This document shows, in pieces, positions 1 to 13,300 of a stretch of 64,000 bases of DNA. Under the pieces are notes generated by a model. The model was given only the letters and a program-made list of their open reading frames with translations. It was not told the origin of the DNA and did not search any database. The DNA lies in contig OX485803.1 of NCBI GenBank assembly GCA_950295325.1, positions 75,097,554 through 75,161,553 of the forward strand, read 5' to 3'. The DNA comes from Polytrichum commune. Lineage: Eukaryota; Streptophyta; Polytrichopsida; Polytrichales; Polytrichaceae. A program made the position numbers and the translations under genes. Every line of letters starts with the position of its first letter. Position 1 is the first letter of the stretch.

Positions 1-110
1 TATCCGTTCTTGGAGCCACACCAAACCACACACCACTCAAATGTAAGTGTCTTGATAAGAAAAGTAACCGAACAAGGGCTGTCTACCTTATGATTTGTGT
101 ACATTCATCA
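1..110. repeat. Arm-end copy of the foldback repeat (upstream or intronic)
   Basis: The first ~110 bases (GGAGCCACACC, CACTCAAATG, CTACCTTATG) match 59475-59565, part of the right arm of the foldback element described at 58672-59560. A weaker copy lies at about 1127-1240, inside the third visible kelch-gene intron. Both copies are non-coding. Confidence 0.6.
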
Positions 111-135
111 TGACTGAGTCACATGTTTGGAGCAG

Positions 136-3100
136 AAAGTGGGTTCGTCACGGTGGGAATGGCAGAAGAATACCGCTCTCTTAGAGCTCGAGAACCGAAA
201 TCAGCACCTCCAGCATCTCCTTTCTCAGGTACGTAGCTGGCTGTTCCAAGTGAATTAATTTGGTTACTCATTCCTCTAATACCCCTTACTCAGAGGTTTC
301 ATGGCAGGACTCCTCTACTGATTTCTGCAACATACTGAACGGAAAACTACTGTGATAAAATGTAGGTTTATTTTCAAAAATCACATCTCTGTTAGCATAG
401 CGTGCATGCAAGGACATCTCCCAAACAGCAGGGCCTTGTTTGTGAAGCCTTAAGTTAATAGTAGCAAGGTCTTCTCTAGATCTGAAGGTCCCTTACTTAT
501 TGGAGAAATCAGTGCACGTTGCAAGTGAAAGTCTTATCGTTGAAGAGACAAAAGGAATGTGCTCACCATCTTACCAGGTCGGTTTGGGTTTGTTTGTGGA
601 ACATAGGCAGGGAGGGACGCCATTGAGCTTGAGTCACGTGCACAGGAGGATCGCAAATTGTTGGAGCAAACCTTGCAAAGAAACAAAGAGGAAGCAATGT
701 TGTTAGCGAAAGCGCGTGACATACGGGCCCGGCTCGTGGAGCAGATGCAAATCATGGCCCGCAGCAAGCATCTTAAATCCACCCTCTCCGCCTGGCACCA
801 CTTCTGCGACAAAGCACGCAAGAAAAGGGTATGTACACACATCTCCTCAACAGCACCCAGATATGTTATAGCATCATCATATGCCACACACCAATTCATG
901 TTTTTGCGTTCCACTTCTGTGGGTTTCACAATTCAAGTTTCAGAGTCAGAGTTGCGAGTCAGATTTCAAGGTTCAGAGTCAAAGTTAAGATGCAAAAGTT
1001 ATGAGAGGTCAAAGTGAAGGTATATGATCTCTTTACGTGATCATATAAGCCCTCCCAATTGTGTTCACTATTGCAACCAGAACGGTGTCTATATTATGAG
1101 TACATAGCCGATTCCCACCATAACACACCTGTCCTTAACTACACGGCGTCATACCACGTACCACTCAAATGCAAGCATCCTAATTAAGAAGAGTGGCCAC
1201 ATAAGACCCACATACCTTACATCAATGTCCTATCACAAATCACAGGTGATGTTTAGCAGGCCGTCAATGTATTATACATTTTGGAACGGCGAAGGAAGGC
1301 ACATGGACGTTGACACAATCACCGTTTTGAAGTCCCAAAAAGGCCGCCAAACGTAGCATGTTGAGCAGATAGCAGCATTTTTAGAGGGGACATTGATTAA
1401 TGGGCTGAGACAGGATCGGCCCAAACCGGTCACTAACAATGTGCATGTGTTTCATGGCGTAATTGCACAGGCTTTACGAAGGGCGGAACGGATGTGGCGA
1501 GCTCGCACCCTGCTCAAGTCCTTCACTGCATTCGTGGCAGGCTGTGACCGCAGCAAACACACACTCAATCTGAACCAATATGCCGCGCAACACCGAAGCC
1601 GAATCTTGCTCCTCTCCGCCATCCGTGTGTGGTGGCGAGGAGCGCTGCTGAGGCGAGACGCCAAGGACAAGTTCCATGGCTTCACCACCTTCTGGGCGCG
1701 GTACCGACTGCGCCTTGTGATGGTCCACTGGCAAAACCATTGTGTCCAAGTCCGGTCGGAGGTTTTGATTCGGAAAAAGGCCATCCGCTTCCTGTATTTC
1801 AGCTTCCTCCGTCGGGCTTGGCGAGGTTGGATCTACCACACCGCATCGGCGCATGAGAAAAAGCTGAATGCGGAGCTGTTTGTGTTCTTGCGAGTCGCTC
1901 GAGAGTGCTTGCAAAACTGGCACGGGTTGATTGTGCGCAAGAAACAAAGGGCACGCCAACTGGAAATGGGTGGGTATTCACCTATGGCTATTAACCTGTT
2001 ATCATTCTTGATCACCCCCACTTCCAACATTGAACCATAATGATTTAGAGAAAGGAAGTTCTATAGAGGTGCCACATCATTGGAAAGATGACTACATAAT
2101 CTAACAATAATGGTTGAAAAAAAGGTATATCGCCCTGTTGTGCGCATTTCCAAATCCAGACAATTTGGGTTGTTGGACTGGATTATAATTGTCTTACCTG
2201 GTTAGCATTTGCAAATCGTGAACATTTCCATTTCAGATGCAAGAGTTATAAAATGTCAAGTGAGGGTTTAAGAGATCGCATAGGCACTCCCAATTGTGGT
2301 GGCCGGTGAACCTTCAATGGTGTCTATACTCCGTGCACAAACTATAGTCTCATCAGCATGCAGCAAGCGATAGAATATCCAAGGAAAATTGAAGACTTTA
2401 ACTACTAGTTACCACAAGCATTACTACATTGAAGACCTCAACTGTTCAATGCATTCTGACATACTAAGATACTGTATTAAGCCTTAAAAAAATGCTCAAA
2501 CTTCCTGGGTTGAACAGCAAACCAGGATCTACCATACTGAAATGATAGCAAGGTATTTTATAAGTCCATCAGCATGATTGTAGACAACAATGGCATTGAA
2601 GAATCTCAAATCCGGCATCACGAATTGACCATTCTCATGGTGATGCTAGGAGGGCAGCAGAGGCAGACATACCTGTTGCGAGCATCTCTGAAGACATGGT
2701 GCGGGAGGACGCGGCACATGGCTGTCATGATGACCCGCTTAGAATGGTACATCAAGCGCAAAGCGATGAGAACAAAGTGGACGGTGATCATGAAATGGTG
2801 GCATCATACAGTGCGGGTTCATCAAGCGCACAGGAGGCAGGCACAGCTGGTGACCAAGATTGAGCGTCGTTGTAAAGACTGGGCATTTCAAGCTGTCAAA
2901 AAATGTGTTATCAACAAAACTCTTCTGGAAGCCCACAAAGTGCAGAGATCAAACAAACTCAGGTACGAAGTTGATGAATACATATTGCCAGCACCTGACC
3001 ATTCTGCAGATGAGGTGGCGTTCCAGGATTGGGGAAGGTGCCTTCCCAAGAGCTGACCCTCGCCCACTCCCGCCCTCAATCTAGGCAGCCGATGCCACTG

Positions 3101-6100
3101 ATTGGAGGGCCCAGAGGGGAGGGCACCAAAATGGTTATGTCCAGTTACCCATTCGGGCTTCCCAGCCCTCGGGTGTTACCCGGTCTTTTTCGGAGAGATT
3201 CCAACCCAGCCATAAGATGCTCAAGCTCAAGGAAAGTTTACACACAACCACCGTCCTGGTGAATGCTGGTTGTAGTTTATTCTCTTTGGCTCTGTTTTGG
3301 AGGGATAAGGAGGGATACGGTGCAGTGATGACAACGACGACGACAACCACTCTTATTTGCCAAACTATGATACAAGGTGTAGTTTGGAATGGTTGCAAAA
3401 GGTTGCCGTTCGCTGCTCTTGGTGTAATGCACATTCACAATTGCCATATGTCAATTGGACACCCTTGAAGATACCTACTTCAAAATTTGGAACTGCAAAA
3501 ATGGCGATTCTCATCTTAGATTATGATGGGTGAAGGATGAGCACCACGGCTAAACCCTACACCTCAAATGCTCTGTTTGACCACTGGTTTTATGGATGAT
3601 GTGCTGGGAAAATGCAGGGAGACGGTGGTGAGGTCATGGTTACATGAAGTGCGGGCAAAGCAGGCTCGGCGTCTGTGGATGCACCGCCTACTCAGGCAGT
3701 TCCGACATCGGATGTTGCAGAAACTGTTTTCCTCTTGGCTTGTCCACACAGAGTTGTGCAGGTACTTCACATGCCCTGAGTAGATAAACAACTAAATGTC
3801 ACGGCCCAGTTGCAAACTGTGAAACAAAAGTTCATTTGTTACAAGTGGGTCCTGTGTAGCACCGAGGGCATCGTTACTTGCTTTCAACTCTACTGTTTCT
3901 GAAAGTGATCCAAGATTATGATGAGTTAGTACATATACTCCACGTCTCAATCGATCAATCGGCACAGAGAGATGATCCCGATGTTGCCACCTTCAAGTTA
4001 GTCTATACGTAATTCTGAACGGACATCATGAGAATTAGAGGGTGATCAATTAGCACATTATTGATGTAACTGTAGAAGGCAAAGTGCGGAACAGAAGACA
4101 CAAGAAGTAGAGGCAAAGATGAAGGCATTGGAGACAGACCTTGTTGGTGCTGGAGAAGTAAAGGCAGATATGGAGAGAAGGTTAGCTGGTTTTGAGGCTG
4201 AAAGGTTGCACATTGTGAAAGAATCTGGGGCTGCCATTGCTCGTACCCCAGCTTGGACGTCTGGGTTCCTTGATGGTGCTCATTCACAAATCCTCCCATT
4301 TTCCCATAGTTTGAAGAATCGCATAATGACAATATCGACGAAACAAGGAAATTCATCATGCATACATACAGTTGTTCTTAGATGGTATAACTTGAAAGTA
4401 AGTTATAGTATGTGTATAGCAGGCCGATGTCTTCCAGTTCCCACCCCCTAGAGCATGATTTAATGTTGTGTGATGGCACAGCTGAATTAAGGTGGAGGTC
4501 CGCAGTGATGGATGACAAATGGCTCCCACCTGCCCGGGCAGGCCATTCAGCAGTGACTCTGCCATTGAAGACAAATCGAACACCGTGCAGTGTTATCTTT
4601 GGCGGGTACAACGGCCATGAATGCTTCAATGATGTTATTGTCTTTGATTGTGGTAAGAGGTTTTGCATATTCTAAGTAACTTTTGTACTTGTTGAGAGCA
4701 GTAGAAATTCTCAAACTAAATAAGGCTGGAATAGTGCTTCACGCTGGTGGCAGAATTGGAGTCGTCTCTTCTGTCAAACCAGAATGAAGAGCATTGAAGC
4801 CCCGAGATAGATCCATCTTTGCAAAAGAAATCATGTTTCATTCTGTTACTCATTCTGGGAAATGGCATGTAATCATGAAGAGGATGAGGAATTTCACATT
4901 CCACCAACATCTGTAGCTCCTGGAAGTGTGTATCCTCCACCGATGCGCAACCATAGTACCTGTGCCTTTGGTGACAACAAGTTGATATTATTCGGAGGCT
5001 TTGATGGCTCATATGAATTCTCCGACTTATCTTTGCTCACCTTTTCTGAAGGAGGAAGTAAGCTTGTGCAATCTGAACTCATATTTTCTCAGCAATTTCC
5101 ACCGAATTCAACTGTACAGGAAAAAATTGTGTATGAAGCTCCCTAAGAATTGAGTTCACCGTCATGAGACAACAACACATGACAAATCAGCATGATAATT
5201 CAAATGCAAAGGAGGCTAACTTTTTTCTTATTGGTATTAGATTCCTGTGAGTGGTCACAACCTGAGAAGCAAAAAAGCGCTGTACCAGCTTCATTCTCCC
5301 ACCACACCGCCTGTGTAACTGAAGATGCCAATTACATGGTTGTTTTCGGAGGCTACCGCTCTTGTGTGGGGCATTTAAATGAGACATGGCTCCTTGACCT
5401 GCACACAATGACATGGACCTCACCGGACTACTTTGGAGTTCCTCCCTCACCACGACGGGGTCACAGTGCTGTAATTGTTGACAAGTGCATGTATGTGTTC
5501 GGAGGGTACAATGGCAGTGCACATTTGCCAGACCTCCAAGTGTTGCATCTTGCGTCAATGACATGGGAGTCCATCAAAACAATCGGAGAATCATATCCGA
5601 GTGCAAGAAGGCAACATGCAATGGCAGCCGTGGGCAGGCATTTGGTTATCTATGGAGGCTACAACGGCAAAACTTATCTGGATGATATGCATGTCTTTGA
5701 TACAGGTGTGTTTTCCAAAAATCACGGAATAGCTAGCTAGCAATCTTTTCTATTTATAAGGGAAAGAACAGCACCAACTTTAGGGTTGGAAATCCTACAC
5801 ATTGACTCCATTCTATGATGTCCTTACCAAACAAGGTTGGTGTAGAAAGCTGCGTGTGGAAGCGGTGGCCAATCATGAAAGACTTGTGTGTGGGAAGCAG
5901 CATGGACCGAAGAGTCTTCGGTCGGTCTATGCATACAATGGTGGCACTGGATCACAGGCTTGTGATCTTTGGAGGGGTGCACAAGCTAGGCGCGCTGAAT
6001 GACGTGCTTTTCCTCGAAAACGCTGCAGGTTAGAAGAAGAACCACATTCACTTGAAAAGCATGTGAATCATCTTCTCACATGCAAATATTATGCTCTCAA

Positions 6101-6752
6101 GATGCATGGCAAACCATCATGCTAAAATGGTGATGAGGTTGTGGCGTTGCAGCTGTAGGAGGTCTTCAGCTGCAGACTTGTTTATTTGAAGAGACTGCCA
6201 AAGTGCACAACTTGCGAGCAGACATCGTTGCCTGCAAGCAAGCTCTGCAAGAAAAATCAACAGAGCTTGTTGTTGCACATTCCAAATTAGTTCAAGTACA
6301 CTCTGCATTGGAGGTATGGACAAGCCTGTACTCTCCAACATGAGTTTGTTAAAAGGTCATTCTGAGGTCAATTGAAACATTTTAGGAATACAAAATCACA
6401 CTTCTGTAGTTGTTGGATGTTAGGTTGAGGCAGAGAAGCATAAGATAGCAGTGGCAGGGCAACGAATATTGGTCACTAAGCTTCAAAAGGCTCGTGGCAA
6501 TACAAAATCCCTCATGCAAACCTGCCGCAGGTATGCACCAATGTGTCAAGTATATGCAAGGAACACTTTGTTTCATAATCCTCGAATGAGAACTATATCT
6601 ATTTGTTTTTAACACAACAAGATACTTCATTCAGTGCACTAAGGGTACCATTGGGTATATGAAGGTTACAAGAGGAGCAGAAGATTTTACAGCGGTTGGT
6701 GGTTGAGTTTGAGCAGCATCAAGCATCCAACAGGCAGAAAAGCCTATGGTAA
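136..6752 (+). CDS. Kelch-repeat protein with SFI1-like tryptophan repeats and coiled coils (5' end outside window)
   Basis: Thirteen exons fit reading phase and GT-AG signals: 136-228, 646-828, 1471-1969, 2602-2962, 3618-3761, 4076-about 4397, about 4423 or 4454-4652, 4881-5057, 5241-5705, 5846-6028, 6153-6313, 6424-6530 and 6665-6752 (TAA). Only the junction between 4397 and 4454 is unresolved. The N-terminal half is basic and alpha-helical, with spaced tryptophans (AWHHF, VWWRG, HWQNH, AWRGW, NWHGL, TWCGR, KWWHH, SWLHE), the pattern of SFI1 centrin-binding repeats. A short coiled coil (4076 exon) precedes about six kelch blades carrying FGGYNG, FGGFDG, FGGY, FGGYNG, YGGYNG and FGGV, enough for one beta-propeller; the last three exons form a coiled coil. 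SFI1-type repeats bind centrin at centrosomes and basal bodies, so a basal-body or cytoskeletal role is inferred. No orthologue name is claimed. It is convergent with the F-box gene downstream. Confidence 0.85.
975..1240. repeat. Intronic repeat, first copy
   Basis: About 975-1115 resembles 2235-2340 in the next intron of the same gene (shared blocks GATGCAA, CTCCCAATTGTG and GGTGTCTATA). The stretch running on to 1240 resembles the window start and 59475-59565. These are divergent interspersed repeats with no coding content. Confidence 0.5.
2235..2340. repeat. Intronic repeat, second copy
   Basis: Divergent direct copy of about 975-1115, within the kelch-gene intron between 1969 and 2602. 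The blocks CACTCCCAATTGTG and TGGTGTCTATACT are shared. Confidence 0.5.
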
Positions 6753-7308
6753 AGGAGCACACCAGAGATGCCACATGTACCTTATTACTGTGATGCAAAG
6801 ATGACAATTAACATCCAAGTATTGAAGTTAAAAGTAAGAAATCTTGCACATGTCCTGCAACATCCTTCACTGACAATCAGGGGACAGATTACCCTAAGTT
6901 TGAAGATTCACCAACCCACTGGAGAAATTCCAGTATTCCACAAAGAGTGTCATACCATTGGAATATGTCACATTTTACCCACCTCTTCACATTTCACATC
7001 TTCCTTGAAATTGGATGAACTTGGCTTCTCTTTAGGACTTAAGAAAAATATGCAATCTAAAATTCCCTGCTGGAACATCCATAAGTTTCTGTCACCTTGA
7101 CGATGTCTAGAAGATCTGTACCCATTAGAATCAAGATGCAAATGGGTGATGGCAGTCAACCACTGTAATCAAATTGAATGCAAAACTACAAAAATGCTTG
7201 CACTATGATACTTATCTCTAAATTCTCAGCACATACTTGTTACAAAAGGCCGAAATCATTTATCCACCAGAAGCAATGATCCTAAAACCATTGAGGCATA
7301 TTAGGGGT
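6753..7308. other. Intergenic, shared 3' flanks of two convergent genes
   Basis: Space between the kelch-gene stop and the F-box-gene stop on the opposite strand. It should hold both 3' UTRs. I see no domain or repeat in it; an open frame at 6768-7100 has no recognisable content. Confidence 0.5.
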
Positions 7309-10300
7309 TTAGGCTGAAAAGGTCGCCTTCCATTGCCTGGTCAAGCGTGCCAAGTTCTTTCGGACAGAATCTGACACATTGCATCCGCTGATTGAAATTT
7401 CAAGACCCTCCTGTGGTGCATTAGGGTCTAAGCTCCATTTGCTTACTGCTTTGTCCACAGACTCTTTGATACTGTCCAATGGAATTACCTGAGACAAAAA
7501 ATACCCCCACATCAACTATTTCTTCAGTCGTTTGACTTTAATCTTTATCAACAACCCTTGGGAGGTCAAAGAAAGAGAGCGCAAAGTAGTGCATGCCAAA
7601 ACCAACACTCCACTGAAAACTAACACCCGAAAATCTTGCGCTTTAAGTACATATTGTTTTGAAAATATCCACCACCTTTAACTTCAGGCTCCCATGTTGG
7701 TTGAGTCATCTATCAAGAAAGCTTTGAATCCTTCTAACTTTGCACACAGAATTCAAATGAGGAATACTTTGGTGCGCTGGAATCCGCATCCAATAGCTAC
7801 CAAGAAACATCTAAAACTCAAGAAACATCAATCAAGTAACAGCAGATACACTCAGCACTTAAAGTGACGATTTTAGCACCATCTACGTTACGTTGCAATA
7901 ATAGGCCCTATCCAGCACACCAACCACTACAATACTGATTGATGAAACTTCCACCCTTTCAGCTTGTAACCATAATTTGAAGGGTCAAGCCCATAGCCTG
8001 ATCTCCAAGTTTTGCCTAGAGAAGTGGGCTCGGTTGGCATACTTAAGAGGCAATGGAAAAGGATAAATAAAATGTTTGAAATACTAACCAGTGTCCGCAA
8101 GAGGGCACAGTTGGAGAAGAGCATACGACGAAGGTTGGGGGAGTACAAGTAAACTTCTGCAAGATTCTTGCATCCACAAGCATCTACCACTTTCAACACG
8201 CGAGAGTGAAGATAGAGCCTGCAAGGAAAGAGTATCTATTTTAAGTAACTCTTAAGCAAAATTCCCATCTGTCATAAAGAACCACCTGAATAAATGCTCA
8301 GATCATAAACCTTAGGAGCCAGTATATGAGATAGAAGAACATAAATTACATTCCAAGATGTCACAGAATACTCCTCATCAATAAACAAATACCACAAAGA
8401 GCATTCCTGCATGCCTCTGCCAACCAATATGAAAGCTAGTTTAATTCATGAGGTTGTGCTTTACAAATGACACTCCCTCACAGATTTCCAGATGATGGCT
8501 GATGGATCCATAATCCTAAGATGATCTGCAGACATATTAACCAGTGTTGCAGTTGTTCAACACTGGTGTATCACTAAATGAAAGAGAACTAAATTGCTAT
8601 CTCAAGCACTGACACTGGGTAAAATGGCTTATCAATCAATGCACCTTCTGAGAGACGAGCAGCCGGGAACTTCTAGATGTAATAAAGAACTATGTGGCAT
8701 GTCAAGCCATTCAAGTTGATCACAACCTCCACATCGAAGCTCCTCCAATTTCAATGATGATTCCAAGATACTTCCTACAGTTGTTTGGGTCAACAAACGA
8801 CATCCCAATATATTTAAACTTTGAAGTGCACCACAAGAGAACCGTCCGATAGTTTCCAGGGATTCTGCAGCTCACAACAAACGTCTTAGAGGAAGACCAC
8901 AAATGCCTCAATGTTGCAATCCCAGAGTCCACAAATAACTATCTTGGGTGTAAACAAAAATTTATTACTTGAGAATATTTTAAAATCGAAAATAAAAAAT
9001 AAACCTGAGAACAAGAAACTCAAGCTTAACAAACCAACAATGTGCAACACAATTGCACTGACTTCCTAGATATAAATTAAGCATTGAACTCATCTGTTAT
9101 TTGAGAAGTAATATGCATTAGTGTGAACAAAACCTTTGAAGATAGCTGACTGATCATAAGGCTACACAGTGTGATAGATTGGTTTATATTGGTCAGCAGA
9201 GACAATAAGGTTCAACCATCGTGAACATGTGAAAGCCCTAGGTTGTACGCTTCCTACTTCACATGTCATCTACGACCTTGCCTGACTTTGTAGGAGATTA
9301 AGAAGACAAGCCAGCTTAAAGAAACAATTCCCAAGGATCAACATTAGCCATCTCAAACACCAATGCAATTTACATGAGAGCAAGAAGCTTACCACAAAGT
9401 GAGAGGTTACAAGAAAGGAGTTCTGGACATTTCAACTGAAGACGCGTGAGCTTCTTGCAATTAGACAAGTTGAGAGTTTGCAGATATGGGGCCACCAAGT
9501 GTAGATCATCAAGCTGCAAGAAAAATATACATCAAGAAACATTGTTATAGAGAGTGATTTACACAGGTTACTGGCATAATCTGTAGAAAACAACACCCTC
9601 AGAAGAGACCGCTGCCTCTGCAAAAAATACGTAGAATTTTGGAAACTATTGACCAAATTAGGTTCAATGTATTGAAATAAATCTACTACTCATAGGCTAG
9701 GCTGCAACCAAATGCACAGGCAGTATTCACAGATACCCAAGAATTTGAACTCAACTTGAGAACCCTAAAAATGTGCTGCTAAGAGACCCACATATGAACA
9801 ATAGTAAATTATGCTCACCTAAGTCTGTATCACTCGCTGCCAGCTATCAGCATTTAGCCAATGTGTTGACAGTTAAATGTGCATTTTCTTTATCCACTGA
9901 ACCTTATTCTAGATAGTATACGCCACATGTAGTTTCATGTGCTAAGATACTGAGGATGTCATAGTTCGTGAGAGCCCAGTTGCAATTTACTACCTCTCCT
10001 AGTAGTTGCTTTACTGACAATATGCTTTCTGAGAGTGATGCTTGCATGTTACTGCTTCATCAAACGAAACATGCACAACCACTGACTTGTGTTCATTCAA
10101 TTAAAACTCCATGTTCCTTAATTTAACTCTATAATTTCAAAAGATGAACACTCACCCTTGGACAACCTGCAAGGCTGAGGTGCTGAAGAGAACCTTCACT
10201 TGACAATTGCAGTAGCAAGCGAGTGATGTTGGGCAGCTGTGCCGCTGTCAGTACCTCAAGAACTGATACAGGTGGTAAACGCAGTCCCGCACTTGTCACT

Positions 10301-13300
10301 CCACTACACCTTGAGATGTCCAAGGACACTAAAGATTCTTTAGATGGACCCCTTAGCAGTGCCTGAAATGAACAAAATTGAAACCCTGAAGAACCATGAC
10401 AAATTGTCCTCACCAAGGCCAGAAGGTCCAAAGGGAATTAACATGAATACCAACTGCCACAAAAAAATTCAAGAAATCATGGATGGTATAGTTCATGAAG
10501 CACAACAACAACATAGAATAATTGATCAATGCCGGGTGTCTTAGATAGGAGGTACCTGAACCCCTTTATCAGTAACCTCATTGCACCCTGCAACCGAAAC
10601 CGACCTTAAGCCCTTCGTCCTCCAGGGCTCCATCTCAGAACTGCTCACCAGAAGCAAATGAAGACTTCAGGTAGTGCAGTGAGATATGTGACCAACACTA
10701 AGCAATAGTTGAAGATCCTCACAAACTATGCTCATGCCCCTCAGATATCTCCATTCGACATGTGTAAAGCTATATGGAATTTAGCAGCATAGTACCAATT
10801 TCACAACTTGTCACCACACACTTTCCTCCTAATATCATTCAGCTTCTTCACATCAATGGAATCATGGAAAAAATGGTCAAGTGAGTTTACCCCTTCCAAG
10901 AGGAATCTGTTGGATCTAATCCATATTCCAGTAAGTCAGGTGCAATATCTCTATACTTTCCATGCCTCATTGTAGCACCAACTTGCAAACTCTCAAGTCC
11001 GATTGGCAAGGGTGTTGATCTTTCTGAATGTTGAGACTCTTTCCTACTACTTCTCGAGGTGTCAAGCAGATTAACTTTCAGTGGCTCTTCTGTATCAGAG
11101 AACCCTCTGGTGCTTGCAGAAGACTTCCCACTGTGAAGAAAACCAAAAGAAACTGTGAGCTCAGAGATATCAAACAATGAGCCTCAAGATGATTCATAAC
11201 ACTTCCAAGGTAGTTAAATGGGAATGATATATGGATGACTATCTGCCAAATTGTATTGTGTTGAACCATCTCCTTCCAAGCTTCTGAATCTGATAGTACC
11301 TTACCACCACTTCACTACAAATAAGTTCATTGATTAACCTGGAGACCATGAAGAGACTAAGATCACTTTGGGTTGTTCTGAAAGCTTCCACACGATTCCT
11401 TGCAGATTTTTGGCATGGCATGTCCAACCGCTGATCGGTAACTTGTGTAGCCCCTCCAACACGGATAGCTCTCGAGTCTTTGGAACGATTGACCTTTTTC
11501 TCAGCGCCTGCCTCTGAGGTGCTTGCATGAGAGTTTGGGATGTGAAGAATTCTGCGCATAGCAAATCTATTGTCACCTGCAAGTCAGATACTGTAGGTCA
11601 ATCTCTTATTCCATGAACAACAGACTTCCTCTAGGAGCAAGTATTTACGGTACAACAACTATGCTATGCAGCTGGAAATCAGATATACCAATACTGACCA
11701 ATGGAGGTGGTAGATGGAAACACAACAGAACTCTATTTCTATGCTGCAAGATATTCAAAAGAAGGAAGAGCCTTTACTCAGAATAAACAACACATTCTTA
11801 AGAGATTAAACCTTGGTGAGACAAGAATAATGTCAACACGAAAGTGAACCTTCTAAACACTTTGAAACACCTGACAAAAGTTGGCCATTCTGCAATACAG
11901 GAATAACTGGATGGAAGCCACTTTGATGAGCCCAACAACCTTGTCATCACAAGGTTAGCAGTTTGAATCTGCCAGAGGGTGACACCAAGCACCCTGACAT
12001 ATGATGTCCCCTCCCATCCATGCACATGACATGAGATGGAGTCTCCTGCCCTTCCTTGCCCAAAGTGGCTGATTGTCATGTTTCTCAAATAACAAAGTTA
12101 AGACTGCATGAAAGGAATAGGCCACCTGAAGTTTCCAAGTCCAAAGTGTAGTAATTTGTTCCCTTTGCATCGGCATCTGTGAAGGAATCACTGGATCTCC
12201 TCGATGTTGCTGGCATTGACACTTCTTTTCTCAAAATTTCTTGCTCTGGAGCAGACTCTTGCTGGAGCATCTCCAACCAATTTGGGATAGTGCACTGAGT
12301 CATTTTTGATTTCAGAAATAGCTGGGTGGATCCATCATTCAGTTTGTTTTTCCCAGTAGAAACATCTTGGTGCAAATAATCAGTTTCTGATCTTCTGCCT
12401 ACTGCATTGGTACTTGATGAATTAGGAGAAACACCAGCATTATGAATCGGGTTATTGCTTTCCACCGGTATCATTACATTGGTCCAGTCTATGTAATGGA
12501 GGGGAGCTACATCTGCATTCTTATGCATGGAGTTTTCAATGTTGAGATTTGCACTTAGAGGAGCAGAGTCTGAACCGACATCAAGAGCAGCCAAACCGGA
12601 TAGGGGGAGTGTGATATCACATGTAACAGCTTTTGAAGCAGCTTGGGCATAGCTCTTAGGGAGAGGAGTTCGTTTTTCTGATTTTGAGTCCCCACCTGCA
12701 TCCAAAGAAGGCCCCTCAAATGTCTCAGATAACACAAGTTCTGCGTGCGAAAGGTCCACAGCCTGAGAAACTTTGGATTTTCTAGGTCCCCATGATGAGA
12801 CGCCCCAAGTCCCAACTTCCTTTTGACTTTCAGACACAATCTGAGAGCCAAGCTCAGGCCAAAGTTGATCAGAAACAACTTCAAGGTTTGGTGGACCTTC
12901 GTACAAAGGCAGAGGAGATGCATCATTTTCTTCGGGTAAGTCTGTAGACGAAGTAACAGACTCATCAGGAGTACAATCGTCAGGGGTGGGTCTGGATTGC
13001 TGATAACGGGAGAGAACTGTCAGGGCAACATCGCTGATGCCTTGACAATTTGCCAAATTGACATCCTCCAACTGTTCAAAAAACATAATTTTCAAACTTA
13101 GAACATCAGGCCAAGACTACAAATGGAAAGTGACCCAAAAGTGGCAATGTGCATGGCAATTCTATAAAAGTATTGGACAGGGAAAGACCTAGCTGCCAAT
13201 AAATAAGCGTGATGAGAAAAAGCTTAGGACAAGACCAATGAAGTAAAGATTCTACCCTTGAGTGCAGAACACAAAGTGCGTTGACATCCACATCTGTTAA

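Noticed and set aside
6768..7100. 110-codon plus-strand open frame after the kelch gene stop
   Set aside because: No splice-compatible link to the kelch gene and no domain; treated as 3' flank.
11930..12010. Possible tRNA gene in an F-box intron
   Set aside because: Only a B-box-like block and one pairing stem are present; no acceptor stem or A box, so not called as a tRNA gene.
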